Part shown: piece by piece, positions 16,088 to 23,671 of the stretch | Layout of the letters: each line of letters begins with the position of its first letter | Position numbering within the stretch: position 1 is the first letter of the stretch | Origin: Bacillota bacterium | Lineage (GTDB): Bacteria > Bacillota > Clostridia > Caldicoprobacterales > DTU083 | Length of the DNA stretch: 60,682 bases | Assembly (NCBI GenBank): GCA_029549985.1 | Contig: JAKPIB010000027.1 | Coordinates: 1-60,682, forward strand | Direction: 5' to 3' | Translations under genes and position numbers: made by a program | The notes under the pieces: model-generated | What the model was told of the DNA's origin: nothing | The model's database searches: none | The model's input: the letters and a program-made list of their open reading frames with translations, nothing else

Positions 16088-16126
16088 GACAATGATGGCA
16101 TTTGTTAGGCGCGGAGGTGACCTGGT

Positions 16127-16492
16127 GTGAAGAAGCTTGTCACGATAGCTCTGCCCGTGCTGGCCATATGCCTGTTCATACTTGTCATGGTCAGCGGGAG
16201 CTTCCTGAAACGCCCCTTGGGCCAGGATGATGACGTGCCCGGCTCCATAGAACGCTTGAAGCGGATCGTCCTTGATGAGAGCTGGGACCAGGCCGATATC
16301 GCAGCCGATGAGCTTATCGCCGCCTGGGAGAAGGTGGTCCTAAGGGTGCAGTTCAGCGCAGAGCGGGACGAGATCAACAGCCTAAGCGATAACCTGGCCC
16401 GCCTGAAAGGCGCGGTCCAGGCCCGGGACAAGGCCGGTGCTCTGATGGAGCTTTATGAAGCCTACAGGCACTGGGAGGATCTTGGCAGGTAG
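16127..16492 (+). CDS. DUF4363-family membrane-anchored protein
   Basis: A 121-residue protein with one N-terminal membrane segment (about residues 5-23, ending LVMVSGSFL) and an exterior helical domain containing DESWDQADIAADELIAAWEKV. This matches DUF4363 proteins that are typically encoded after yetF-like genes. Start is GTG 16127, 7 bases behind GCGGAGGTGA. Its role is unknown; a joint function with the upstream YetF protein at the membrane is likely. Confidence 0.75.
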   Translation: MKKLVTIALPVLAICLFILVMVSGSFLKRPLGQDDDVPGSIERLKRIVLDESWDQADIAADELIAAWEKVVLRVQFSAERDEINSLSDNLARLKGAVQARDKAGALMELYEAYRHWEDLGR

Positions 16493-16500
16493 AAAATAAA

Positions 16501-16530
16501 TGAGGCAGATGACCTTCTGCCTCATTTTTG
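16501..16530. terminator. Bidirectional terminator between convergent genes
   Basis: TGAGGCAGA at 16501-16509 pairs with TCTGCCTCA at 16515-16523 and is followed by TTTTTG on the plus strand; the minus strand reads into AT-rich sequence. It closes the YetF/DUF4363 operon and overlaps the end of the CD3324-type gene. Confidence 0.75.
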
Positions 16531-16794
16531 TCTTGTATTCGAGATTATTTTACGGATGCTGTCCTCCGACAGGTGGTACCTGTCTACCAGGTCTCGGATC
16601 CGCAGGCCCTTCAGATACAGGCGGTATATTTCCTGGTTGCGCATCCTGATAAGCTTGCGTGTACCGTTGTTCTCGCCCCAGCCTGCCCTGGAGCTCTCCT
16701 TTTTCGGCACATAGATAAGCTCACCCTGAACGTATTTCTGGATCTCCTTCAAAAGCTCTTCGGGAAGCACATCTCTCCCGTTTTTGTAACCCAA
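16522..16794 (-). CDS. CD3324-family small HTH-like protein
   Basis: A 90-residue protein. The sequence VLPEELLKEIQKYVQGELIY, then GENNGTRKLIRMRN, then RDLVDRYHLSEDSIRKII resembles the CD3324 family: an N-terminal helical part and a C-terminal helix-turn-helix like the Mor activator. DNA binding is probable, targets unknown. The frame is open to TTG 16803, but AAGGAGG (16804-16810) is far better spaced for TTG 16794, giving LGYKNGRD as the start, which also matches the family's beginning. A 43-codon frame with its own strong ribosome site overlaps the start. The gene lies behind a promoter and three tandem terminators, so its expression looks tightly attenuated. Confidence 0.75.
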   Translation of the reverse strand: MGYKNGRDVLPEELLKEIQKYVQGELIYVPKKESSRAGWGENNGTRKLIRMRNQEIYRLYLKGLRIRDLVDRYHLSEDSIRKIISNTRQK

Positions 16795-16852
16795 TGACAA
16801 CAACCTCCTTAATGCATGAAAGGGATATAGCGTTATGAAATCTGTATGTCAT
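16721..16852 (-). CDS. Overlapping 43-codon ORF at the start of the CD3324-type gene
   Basis: ATG 16852 stands 8 bases behind AAGGAGGTG (16861-16869), one of the strongest ribosome sites in the window. The frame reads 43 codons (start MTYRFHNAISLS, end EGDPEIRSG) and overlaps the first 74 bases of the CD3324-type gene in a different frame. The ribosome site of that gene lies inside this ORF. It could be a regulatory ORF whose translation opens or occludes the downstream start, or a chance frame. No homology is recognised. Confidence 0.4.
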   Translation of the reverse strand: MTYRFHNAISLSCIKEVVVIGLQKRERCASRRAFEGDPEIRSG

Positions 16853-16894
16853 CCGGGTAACACCTCCTTCTTTTGAAAAATACAAGGGGTAAGT

Positions 16895-16928
16895 ATAAAA
16901 AAGCCGTGGACAGTTAACCATCCGCGGC
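16895..16928 (-). terminator. Minus-strand leader terminator A
   Basis: Read on the minus strand, GCCGCGGA pairs with TCCACGGC (one mismatch), followed by TTTTTTATA. It is the terminator closest to the CD3324-type gene. Confidence 0.7.
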
Positions 16929-16937
16929 GTTTGGGTA

Positions 16938-16965
16938 CAAAAAAAGCGCAAAACCATACTGCGCT
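16938..16965 (-). terminator. Minus-strand leader terminator B
   Basis: On the minus strand AGCGCA (16965-16960) pairs with TGCGCT (16950-16945), followed by seven T. The arms are identical to those of terminator C. Confidence 0.7.
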
Positions 16966-16970
16966 ATGGC

Positions 16971-16999
16971 AAAATAAAAGCGCAGCAGCCTGTTGCGCT
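16971..16999 (-). terminator. Minus-strand leader terminator C
   Basis: On the minus strand AGCGCA (16999-16994) pairs with TGCGCT (16984-16979), followed by TTTATTTTG. Because its arms match those of terminator B, its right arm can pair with the left arm of B instead. Confidence 0.65.
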
Positions 17000-17059
17000 A
17001 TCCTTGCACGATTATTGCGTTTAAAATAAACAGGCGATGGTTACAGGAATAGCAGCTAT

Positions 17060-17101
17060 TCAGTTGGTAAGATCCCTCCGGTTTGATCTGATAGTGTTCA
17101 C
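17060..17101 (-). CDS. Candidate 13-codon leader peptide
   Basis: On the minus strand AAAGGAG (17116-17110) stands 8 bases before GTG 17101, and the frame reads MNTIRSNRRDLTN then TGA at 17062-17060. It is rich in arginine and asparagine. A small hairpin (GAATAG / CTATTC) overlaps its stop, and terminators C, B and A follow. The order promoter, short ORF, hairpin, tandem terminators is that of a ribosome-controlled attenuator. Confidence 0.42.
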   Translation of the reverse strand: MNTIRSNRRDLTN

Positions 17102-17151
17102 GATCTGCACTCCTTTCACCTTAAATTTGGATATCAAATCCCTTTAGCCAG

Positions 17152-17180
17152 ATTATATCCAGTATTAGGAACAATGTCAA
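17152..17180 (-). promoter_or_regulatory. Consensus SigA promoter on the minus strand
   Basis: On the minus strand TTGACA (17180-17175) and TATAAT (17157-17152) are exactly 17 bases apart, a perfect consensus. It drives the leader with three tandem terminators toward the CD3324-type gene. Confidence 0.85.
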
Positions 17181-17385
17181 TAAAGCAAGCTGCTTCTATA
17201 GTCAGAAAGGGACGGGCTCGAACCCGTCCCTCTCCGGGTCTGCTAGTGGGCAGACCACCCTTCCGACATGATCAAAACTATCATCCCCCTTCCGTTGGAG
17301 AAGTGACCGGTCCTGGTATCATGATACATCCCTTCGATACGCAGGTTCAAAGGAAAAAACAATTAAATACATTCTTTCTGATGCC
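17181..17385 (-). ncRNA. Candidate structured RNA of about 180-200 nt
   Basis: No gene is evident here, yet the sequence folds densely. A closing stem is formed by TCAGAAAG (17202-17209) and CTTTCTGA (17374-17381). Inside are two perfect GC-rich hairpins, GGGACGGG/CCCGTCCC (17209-17230) and GGTCTGC/GCAGACC (17236-17255), an ATGAT/ATCAT hairpin near 17268-17284, and a self-complementary GTATCATGATAC (17316-17327). On the minus strand GGAAGGG occurs twice about 29 bases apart. Minus is preferred because AAGCA/TGCTT followed by TTTATT (about 17193-17181) could end the transcript there, immediately before the next minus promoter. I cannot match it to a known RNA family with confidence. Confidence 0.42.
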
Positions 17386-17413
17386 AAATGCCCTGTAAAT
17401 CGGAGATGAAACA

Positions 17414-17422
17414 TGATATACT
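17414..17422 (+). promoter_or_regulatory. Extended -10 promoter for hflK-hflC
   Basis: TGA followed by TATACT (17417-17422) forms an extended -10 element about 55 bases before the hflK start; the -35 region is poor. Confidence 0.45.
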
Positions 17423-17477
17423 CAGTATTGGACCGGGATTTCCAACAATATTTTACTTTGCGAAAAGGGGGTCTCAG

Positions 17478-18512
17478 ATGAACACGATTTCCATGAACCG
17501 GATCAGATTTGAAAAGAACCTCAAAAAATGGCTGCCTGTCATCATCATAGCCCTGATCGCCGTTATACTTGCTTCTTCGTCCTTATTCATAGTCGACACA
17601 GGGCACGCTGTGATCATCACGCGCTTTGGCAGGGTCGACAGGGTGGTCCAGGATGCAGGCATCAACTTCAAGCTGCCTTTGATCGAGAAAGCAGTGAGTG
17701 TTTCGCTTGAGAAGCGGCATCAGATAGAATACGGCTACAGGACCAAGAACATAAACACAACAGGCACCTCTCCCGAATACTACGAGGTAGCCGAGGAGCA
17801 GACCGTTATAGTCGAGGCTGAAGGCGACAACAGCTCCCTGGTCCTGACTGAGCTCATAGTCGAGTACCAGGTGTCCGATCCCTTAAACTACCTGTACAAG
17901 GTGGACAATCTGGAAAGCACCATCCGCCTGGTGCTGGAGGATACCCTGAGAAACACCCTCCAGTCCGTGACCCTGAACCAGGCCCTGACAGACAAGCAGA
18001 CCATAGACAATGAGATCAAGCCCGAGCTTCAGAGGGTGCTCAACTCCTATGAGGCCGGCATCCGCATAATAGAAGTCAAGACCCAGAACACATCCCTCCT
18101 GCCCTCGGTCGACGAGGCCTACAGGGAGATCGAAAAGGCCAACCAGTACCGCATGGCCCGCATAGAGGAAGCCCAGAAATACGAAAATACCGTGATACCC
18201 CAGGCTGAAGCGGAGGCAGCGCAGCTCATAGAGGAGGCCAAGGGCTACAAGGCTGCCAGGGTAGCCGAGGCAAGGGCTGAGGTGTCAGAGTTCCTGGCCC
18301 TGTATGAGGAGTACAGGAAAAACCCCTCGGTCATCAGGGAGAAGATATACACCGAGGCTATGCAGGCATTTTTAAGGAACAACAATGTAGTGATCGATAC
18401 TACCTCAGGAAACGATATCTTCAAGTTTTACAACATGGGAGATGACTCCGCCAGGGTACAACAGCAGTTGCAGGCCATAACCGGCGGGAAGGGAGGCAGC
18501 GGCAATGACTGA
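17478..18512 (+). CDS. hflK: HflK, membrane protease modulator (SPFH family)
   Basis: A 344-residue protein with one N-terminal membrane anchor (about residues 18-40) and an SPFH/band 7 domain (VDTGHAVIITRFGRVDRVVQ, then INFKLPLIEKAVSV), followed by a coiled coil (EEAQKYENTVIPQAEAEAAQ). With HflC it forms large cages on the membrane that surround FtsH and restrain its proteolysis. The frame is open from 17388, but AAAAGGGGG before ATG 17478 gives the proper start. The end overlaps hflC by 8 bases. The short Gly-rich C-terminus ([11 protein letters not shown]) is normal for HflK. Confidence 0.9.
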   Translation: MNTISMNRIRFEKNLKKWLPVIIIALIAVILASSSLFIVDTGHAVIITRFGRVDRVVQDAGINFKLPLIEKAVSVSLEKRHQIEYGYRTKNINTTGTSPEYYEVAEEQTVIVEAEGDNSSLVLTELIVEYQVSDPLNYLYKVDNLESTIRLVLEDTLRNTLQSVTLNQALTDKQTIDNEIKPELQRVLNSYEAGIRIIEVKTQNTSLLPSVDEAYREIEKANQYRMARIEEAQKYENTVIPQAEAEAAQLIEEAKGYKAARVAEARAEVSEFLALYEEYRKNPSVIREKIYTEAMQAFLRNNNVVIDTTSGNDIFKFYNMGDDSARVQQQLQAITGGKGGSGND

Positions 18513-19437
18513 TAAGATAAAAAGAGCCCTGATAATCGGCATCATTGTCCTAGTGGCCATCATTCTCCTGAACGAGTCGATGTATATCGTGAGAGAGGAT
18601 GAGGTAGCAGTCGTCAACCGTTTCGGCGAAGTAGTCGGGGTCACGATAAACCCCATGGATATGGAGGTCGTGGAAAACGGGCTGAAGACCAGGGGCATGG
18701 ATGTAGCCATCAGGACGACAAAAGGCCTGGCCTTCAAGCTGCCCTTTATCGAGACCGTTGAGAAGTTCAGCTCGAAGTACATGACCTACAAATCAGAAAC
18801 AGCGACTATAAACACCTACGACAGCAGGCGCATCGACCTGTCCATATATGCCCAGTACCGGGTGGTCAACCCCGCCTTGTTCAAGATGACCATGGGCTCT
18901 GTCTACAATGCCAACCGCCTGATGGATGACCGTGTGTATCCGGTCGTTATCCAGACGGCTAATACCTTGAGGTTCAATGAGTTCTTCCACAAGGACAAGG
19001 TGACCAATGCCCTGGAGTCCGGCAGGGAGGAGCTCAATAAGGCTCTGACCGCCCAATACGGAGTATATATCGTGGATATCGGCATATACCGCAAAAACTT
19101 CCCCCAGGCCAATATCGCTGCGATCGAGGAAAAAATGACCCAGGAAATACAAAAGGAATCGGAAAAGCTGATAGCAGAGGGCGAATCCCTCCTGCGCCGG
19201 AAAAAGGCCGAGACCGACCGCAAGAAGCAGGAGATCGTGGCAAATGCCGTGGAAGAATCAGCCATAATCAAGGCTGAGGCCGATGCTGAAGCTGCGCGTA
19301 TATATGAAGAAGCCCTGAAAATCGATCTGGAGTTCTACCGGTTCATAAACCGCATGAAGTCCCTGAAGGAAATGAAGGATACCACCGTATTCCTTGACGA
19401 ATCCAATGACTTTATAGACTATATAAACAACAGATAG
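18505..19437 (+). CDS. hflC: HflC, membrane protease modulator (SPFH family)
   Basis: A 310-residue SPFH protein with an N-terminal anchor ([20 protein letters not shown]), a band 7 domain ([30 protein letters not shown]) and the coiled-coil region ([18 protein letters not shown]) typical of HflC. It overlaps hflK by 8 bases, so the two are translated together as expected for partners in a fixed-ratio complex with FtsH. GGAGGC of the hflK end serves as ribosome site. A terminator at 19451 closes the two-gene operon. Confidence 0.9.
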   Translation: MTDKIKRALIIGIIVLVAIILLNESMYIVREDEVAVVNRFGEVVGVTINPMDMEVVENGLKTRGMDVAIRTTKGLAFKLPFIETVEKFSSKYMTYKSETATINTYDSRRIDLSIYAQYRVVNPALFKMTMGSVYNANRLMDDRVYPVVIQTANTLRFNEFFHKDKVTNALESGREELNKALTAQYGVYIVDIGIYRKNFPQANIAAIEEKMTQEIQKESEKLIAEGESLLRRKKAETDRKKQEIVANAVEESAIIKAEADAEAARIYEEALKIDLEFYRFINRMKSLKEMKDTTVFLDESNDFIDYINNR

Positions 19438-19450
19438 GTTATGCCCACTT

Positions 19451-19483
19451 AACTGCCGGTTTTGCTCCGATCGGCAGTTTTTG
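19451..19483 (+). terminator. Terminator after hflC
   Basis: AACTGCCG at 19451-19458 pairs with CGGCAGTT at 19472-19479, followed by five T. Confidence 0.8.
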
Positions 19484-19528
19484 CATAAGATACGAGATGA
19501 TAAATATATAATTGAAAGGGTGGTTTAT

Positions 19529-20290
19529 ATGGCATTTATCCAATGCGATTTTTTCTCAGAGGTGCTGGGCCTGTCCTGCTCCATGAACGTGATCCTGCCC
19601 CAGGACCCAAGAGCCCGGCAGGAGCCAGGATCATCCAACGGCAGGTATAAGACTCTCTGGCTGCTTCATGGCTTGTCCGATGACCATACCATATGGATGA
19701 GGAGGACCAGCATCGAAAGGTATGCCGATGCCAAGGGCCTGGCTGTAGTCATGCCTGCGGTGAACCGCAGCTTTTACACGGATATGGCCAGGGGACTTAA
19801 ATACTTTACCTTTGTGAGCGAGGAGCTGCCCCGGATTGCCCGGTCCTTTTTCCCGCTCTCTGACAGACGGGAGGACAATTTCGTAGCCGGCTTGTCCATG
19901 GGTGGCTATGGTGCCTTCAAGCTTGCCCTGTCCTTCCCCGACAGGTATGCGGCCGGCGCGAGCCTGTCAGGCGCAGTCGATATCGCAGAGGTGGTAAGCC
20001 GCCTGGACAATGGGGAGATGGCCAACATTTTCGGCGATACGAGCAAGGTGAAAGGCACGGAGCACGACCTCTTCTACCTGGCTGAAAAGGTGGCTGCCTC
20101 AAAGGGTCCCAAGCCTCGGCTGTACCAATGCTGCGGGACCGAGGACTTCTTGTACGCGTCCAATATCAAGTTCAGGGATTTTGTGAGCAGGCTGGATCTG
20201 GACTATACATATGAGGAAGGCCCGGGCGTCCATGAATGGGGCTACTGGGACAAGATGATCCAGCGGGTCCTGGACTGGCTGAACGTTTGA
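19529..20290 (+). CDS. Esterase of the EstA/FrmB type
   Basis: A 253-residue alpha/beta hydrolase in the esterase D family. The nucleophile serine lies in [10 protein letters not shown], the acid is probably the aspartate in CCGTEDFLY, and the histidine is in [13 protein letters not shown]. Similar enzymes are tributyrin esterases or S-formylglutathione hydrolases; the substrate here is not known. GAAAGGGTGG precedes ATG 19529 by about 6 bases, which is preferred over the upstream in-frame ATG at 19481 lying in the terminator region. It has no signal peptide, so it is cytoplasmic. Confidence 0.85.
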   Translation: MAFIQCDFFSEVLGLSCSMNVILPQDPRARQEPGSSNGRYKTLWLLHGLSDDHTIWMRRTSIERYADAKGLAVVMPAVNRSFYTDMARGLKYFTFVSEELPRIARSFFPLSDRREDNFVAGLSMGGYGAFKLALSFPDRYAAGASLSGAVDIAEVVSRLDNGEMANIFGDTSKVKGTEHDLFYLAEKVAASKGPKPRLYQCCGTEDFLYASNIKFRDFVSRLDLDYTYEEGPGVHEWGYWDKMIQRVLDWLNV

Positions 20291-20341
20291 CAGGACAAGG
20301 CGTTTTCATTCATACATGAGTAAGTGAAAGGAGCATCTATA

Positions 20342-21451
20342 ATGACTGCTGATGTATACCGGATCGACTTTGAAACCCTGGAATCATTCATGACTGATGT
20401 TTTCATAGGTGTAGGTGTGCCGGAGAAGGACGCCCGTATCTGCGCTGATGTGCTCATAACCTCCGACAAGCTTGGGATCGATTCCCACGGGATCGGCCGG
20501 TTAAAACCCATATATGTGGACAGAATACGGGAAGGCATCATCGATCCTGTAACCAGAATAGATGTAGTGAAGGACGGGCCTACTACCGCTGTGCTCGACG
20601 GCAACAACGGCATGGGCCAGGTCATCGCCAAGAAGGCCATGGAAATGGCGATAGACAAGGCAAAGGCCTATGGCATGGGCATGGTGGCGGTGAGGAACTC
20701 CAACCATTACGGGATAGCCGGCTACTATGCGCTGATGGCTACCAGGCAGGGGATGATCGGCATCACCGGTACCAATGCAAGGCCTTCCATAGCCCCGACC
20801 TTTGGCGTAGAAAACATGCTGGGCACCAACCCGCTGACCTTTGGCATGCCCACGGACGAGGAGTTCCCCTTCCTGCTGGACTGCGCCACATCCATAGCCC
20901 AAAGGGGCAAGATAGAGGTTTACAATAGGCTGGGCAAACCCCTGCCTGAGGGTTGGGTAATCGGAGAGGACGGCAGGCCGAGAACGGACACTGCCCAGGT
21001 ACTCAAGGACCTCGTGACAGGAGGCGCAGCCCTGACTCCCCTGGGTGGGATCGGCGAAGACCATGCAGGCTATAAGGGCTATGGGTATGCCACCGTGGTG
21101 GAGATACTCTCTGCAGCCCTCCAGGGCGGTGCCTTCCTCAAAGCCCTGTCAGGCATCGAAAACGGGAAAAAGGTCCCCTACAGGCTTGGCCACTTCTTCA
21201 TAGCTATCAACGTCGAGGCCTTTACCTCTCTGGACGAGTTCAAAAAGACAGCCGGGGATATCCTGAGGGAGCTGCGGGCTTCCAGGAAAATGCCCGGGGC
21301 AGAGCGGATCTATACCGCCGGCGAGAAGGAATACCTGGCCTGGCTGGAGCGCAAGGAAAAAGGCGTGCCTATAAATGAATCCCTGCAAAAAGACATGCTG
21401 ACGCTTAAAGCTGAGCTGGTCCTCACCAAATATCACTTCCCATTTGAATGA
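20342..21451 (+). CDS. Malate/L-lactate dehydrogenase-family oxidoreductase
   Basis: A 369-residue NAD(P)-dependent oxidoreductase of the Ldh_2 family (YlbC/AllD/ComC). Diagnostic stretches are LGIDSHGIGRLK, VRNSNHYGIAGYYAL with the catalytic histidine, TNARPSIAPTFG and the closing GIGEDHAGYKGYG. Members oxidise 2-hydroxy acids such as malate, sulfolactate or ureidoglycolate, so substrate assignment needs testing. AAAGGAG stands 8 bases before ATG 20342. It begins a run of four closely spaced genes (MBL hydrolase, GDPD, HD protein) that ends at the terminator at 23618. Confidence 0.87.
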   Translation: MTADVYRIDFETLESFMTDVFIGVGVPEKDARICADVLITSDKLGIDSHGIGRLKPIYVDRIREGIIDPVTRIDVVKDGPTTAVLDGNNGMGQVIAKKAMEMAIDKAKAYGMGMVAVRNSNHYGIAGYYALMATRQGMIGITGTNARPSIAPTFGVENMLGTNPLTFGMPTDEEFPFLLDCATSIAQRGKIEVYNRLGKPLPEGWVIGEDGRPRTDTAQVLKDLVTGGAALTPLGGIGEDHAGYKGYGYATVVEILSAALQGGAFLKALSGIENGKKVPYRLGHFFIAINVEAFTSLDEFKKTAGDILRELRASRKMPGAERIYTAGEKEYLAWLERKEKGVPINESLQKDMLTLKAELVLTKYHFPFE

Positions 21452-21479
21452 TGCAGATCAAAAAGGAGGTTAAGCGCTT

Positions 21480-22118
21480 ATGAAGATCAAATGGCTGGGT
21501 CATGCGTGCTTTCTCATCACGACTGCAGACGGGGTGAGGATACTTACCGATCCCTTTGAGGACTCGGTCGGTTACAAGGCGGTCGATGCAGAGGCGGATA
21601 TCGTAAGCACCAGTCACAATCATTTTGACCACAACAATGTGAAGGCGGTACGGGGCAGCTTCAGTCACTATTCCAGGCCCGGCGCCTACAGCGAAAGAGG
21701 AGTGGACATAAAAGGCACAGCTTCCTTCCATGACGGTGAAAAGGGCTCGAAACGGGGCACCAACGTGATCTTCACCTTCAGGGCCGACGGGCTTTCGGTC
21801 TGCCACCTGGGTGACCTGGGCCATGTACTGACGGATGAGCAGGTAAAGGATGTGGGCAATGTGGATATCCTCCTGCTGCCAGTAGGGGGCACCTATACGA
21901 TCGACAGCAAGCAGGCTCTTGAAGTCTCAAGGCAGCTTGGGCCAAAGGTGGTCATACCGATGCATTTCAAGACACCGGTGCTGGATTTCCCCATAGACGG
22001 TGTGGATAAGTTCCTCGAGCTGGCGGGTGGCGGTGAAAAAGCCGGAGCCCAGGAAGTCGAGATAACCAAAGATAACATCGATAAAATGCCGAAAATAATG
22101 GTACTGGAATACGAGTAA
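21480..22118 (+). CDS. MBL-fold metal-dependent hydrolase (YtkL/UPF0173-like)
   Basis: A 212-residue metallo-beta-lactamase-fold protein. The metal ligands are visible in TSHNHFDHNN (HxHxDH), CHLGDLGH and IPMHFKT. The overall form matches the UPF0173/YtkL group, whose substrate is unknown. AAAAGGAGG precedes ATG 21480. It lies 28 bases after the Ldh-family gene and 5 bases before the GDPD gene, so it is co-transcribed and probably co-translated with them. Confidence 0.85.
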   Translation: MKIKWLGHACFLITTADGVRILTDPFEDSVGYKAVDAEADIVSTSHNHFDHNNVKAVRGSFSHYSRPGAYSERGVDIKGTASFHDGEKGSKRGTNVIFTFRADGLSVCHLGDLGHVLTDEQVKDVGNVDILLLPVGGTYTIDSKQALEVSRQLGPKVVIPMHFKTPVLDFPIDGVDKFLELAGGGEKAGAQEVEITKDNIDKMPKIMVLEYE

Positions 22119-22123
22119 GAGCC

Positions 22124-22927
22124 ATGCCCGGGATCTTCAGCCGTGATGGGTTCCTGCTTTTCTCCCACAGGGGAGGGGCAGGCCTGTTTCCTGAAAACAC
22201 CCTCTATGCCTTTGAGCGATCCGTCCTGAGATACGGAGCGGATGCAGTAGAGCTGGATATACATATGAGCAGGGACGGAGAGCTGATAGTCATTCACGAC
22301 GACACCCTGGACAGGACAACGAACGGCAGCGGGCGGGTCTATGAAAAAACAGCGGCAGAGATCAAAAGATACGACGCCGGATACCGTTTCACTAAAGATG
22401 ATGGCAGGACATGGCCCTTCAGAGGCAAGGGCCTGACCGTCCCCCTGCTTTCCGAGGTGTTTATGCGCCTTAAGCCCTATAAGGCCGGGATAAACATAGA
22501 TATAAAGGAGCCTTACCCGGGCATAGAGCAGAAGCTTTACAAGCTGATCACAGGATCGGGCATGATGGACCGGGTGCTGGTGAACTCGGGCCACCCCTGT
22601 GTACTGAAACGGTTCAGAATGCTCAACGAGGCAGGCATCCCGACAGGCGCCGATGCCCTGGACTGCCTGGGTGCACTTGTTTTGAGCGGGCTCAAGCTCG
22701 ACAGGCTTTATGCTACTGCTGCCCAGGCCCTTCAGGTGCCCCTGCGCTTCAAGGGGAAGATAAGGGTCGTCACCAGGGATCTTATAAGGCTGTGCAGGGA
22801 AAAGAAGCTAAAGCTTCATGTGTGGACCCTGAATGACACAAGGGACATGGAGGAGATGCTCAGCCTGGGCGTTGACGGGATCATGACGGACTATCCCGAC
22901 AGGCTCTGCCGGCTTGTAAAGAGGTAG
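22124..22927 (+). CDS. Glycerophosphodiester phosphodiesterase
   Basis: A 267-residue GDPD-family TIM barrel. The catalytic set is clear: FSHRGGAGLFPENT, AVELDIHMSRDGELIVIHDD and DRTTNGSG, with LHVWTLND and GIMTDYPDR near the end. It hydrolyses glycerophosphodiesters from lipid turnover to glycerol 3-phosphate and an alcohol. There is no signal peptide, so it is the cytoplasmic UgpQ/YqiK kind. It follows the MBL gene by 5 bases. Confidence 0.9.
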   Translation: MPGIFSRDGFLLFSHRGGAGLFPENTLYAFERSVLRYGADAVELDIHMSRDGELIVIHDDTLDRTTNGSGRVYEKTAAEIKRYDAGYRFTKDDGRTWPFRGKGLTVPLLSEVFMRLKPYKAGINIDIKEPYPGIEQKLYKLITGSGMMDRVLVNSGHPCVLKRFRMLNEAGIPTGADALDCLGALVLSGLKLDRLYATAAQALQVPLRFKGKIRVVTRDLIRLCREKKLKLHVWTLNDTRDMEEMLSLGVDGIMTDYPDRLCRLVKR

Positions 22928-22965
22928 CTGCAACAGATAAACGATTTGGATGGAGGAATACGAAA

Positions 22966-23553
22966 GTGGACATGGACAGGCTGAAAAGGCAGATAGATTT
23001 CATAGTGGAAATAGATAAGCTCAAGCATATATTCCGGAGGACCCTGCTCATGGATATGTCAAGGAACGAAAACGATGCGGAGCATTCATGGCACCTGGCG
23101 GTGATGGCGATCCTGCTGAAGGAATATGCCGCCCAGGAGGTGGATCTGGAGAAGGTCATCAAGATGGTCCTTGTCCACGATCTGGTCGAGATAGACGCAG
23201 GGGATACCTTCTGCTATGATGAGAAAGCAAACCTGGACAAGCGGGAGAGGGAGCTGTGCGCTGCAGAAAGGATCTTCAACATCCTTCCCCCGGACCAGGC
23301 TGCCGAGATCAGGGCCCTTTGGGACGAGTTCGAGGAGTGCTCGACCCCTGAGGCCCTGTTTGCAGCGTCACTGGACAGGCTCCAGCCCCTTTTGCACAAT
23401 TACCATACAAAGGGGCATACCTGGAAAGGCGGCGTTACCAGCAGCAGGGTGTATGACCGCATGGCAAAGGTCAGGGAGGGGGCACCCGAGCTGTGGGCCC
23501 TTGTGGAAAGCATCGTCAGGGACAGCATCGAAAAGGGCTACCTGAAAGAGTGA
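22966..23553 (+). CDS. HD-domain phosphohydrolase (YfbR/HDDC2-like)
   Basis: A 195-residue HD protein. Metal ligands appear in AEHSWHLAV, LVHDLVEIDAGD and SLDRLQPLLHNY. The arrangement is that of 5'-deoxynucleotidases of the YfbR and HDDC2 group, which dephosphorylate deoxynucleoside monophosphates; this activity is inferred. GGAGG at 22952-22956 is 9 bases before GTG 22966, a better fit than the ATG at 22972. It is the last gene of the operon starting at 20342. Confidence 0.83.
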   Translation: MDMDRLKRQIDFIVEIDKLKHIFRRTLLMDMSRNENDAEHSWHLAVMAILLKEYAAQEVDLEKVIKMVLVHDLVEIDAGDTFCYDEKANLDKRERELCAAERIFNILPPDQAAEIRALWDEFEECSTPEALFAASLDRLQPLLHNYHTKGHTWKGGVTSSRVYDRMAKVREGAPELWALVESIVRDSIEKGYLKE

Positions 23554-23617
23554 GCGCTTGATGATCATATGGTATCAGGACGGACATAGCCTGATATCTT
23601 AGCGGACGCTGACATGC

Positions 23618-23656
23618 AAAGACCGGGATGGGGGTATGCCTGTTCCGGTCTTTTTT
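23618..23656 (+). terminator. Terminator of the Ldh-MBL-GDPD-HD operon
   Basis: AAAGACCGG at 23618-23626 pairs with CCGGTC and the following T-run (23645-23656). A second hairpin (TATCAGG/CCTGATA, about 23573-23600) lies just before it. Confidence 0.75.
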
Positions 23657-23671
23657 ATGCTCTCCCGGAGC

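Noticed and set aside
17205-17280. tRNA-like sequence on the minus strand (GGTTCGAGCC within a GC-rich stem)
   Set aside because: The stem is 8 pairs with a 6-base loop, so a standard 5-pair, 7-base T arm cannot be drawn, and no acceptor, D or anticodon arms fit around it.
17174-17398. 74-codon plus-strand frame in the structured region
   Set aside because: It has no ribosome site or domain, and it covers two perfect hairpins and the minus-strand promoter, which explains its composition.
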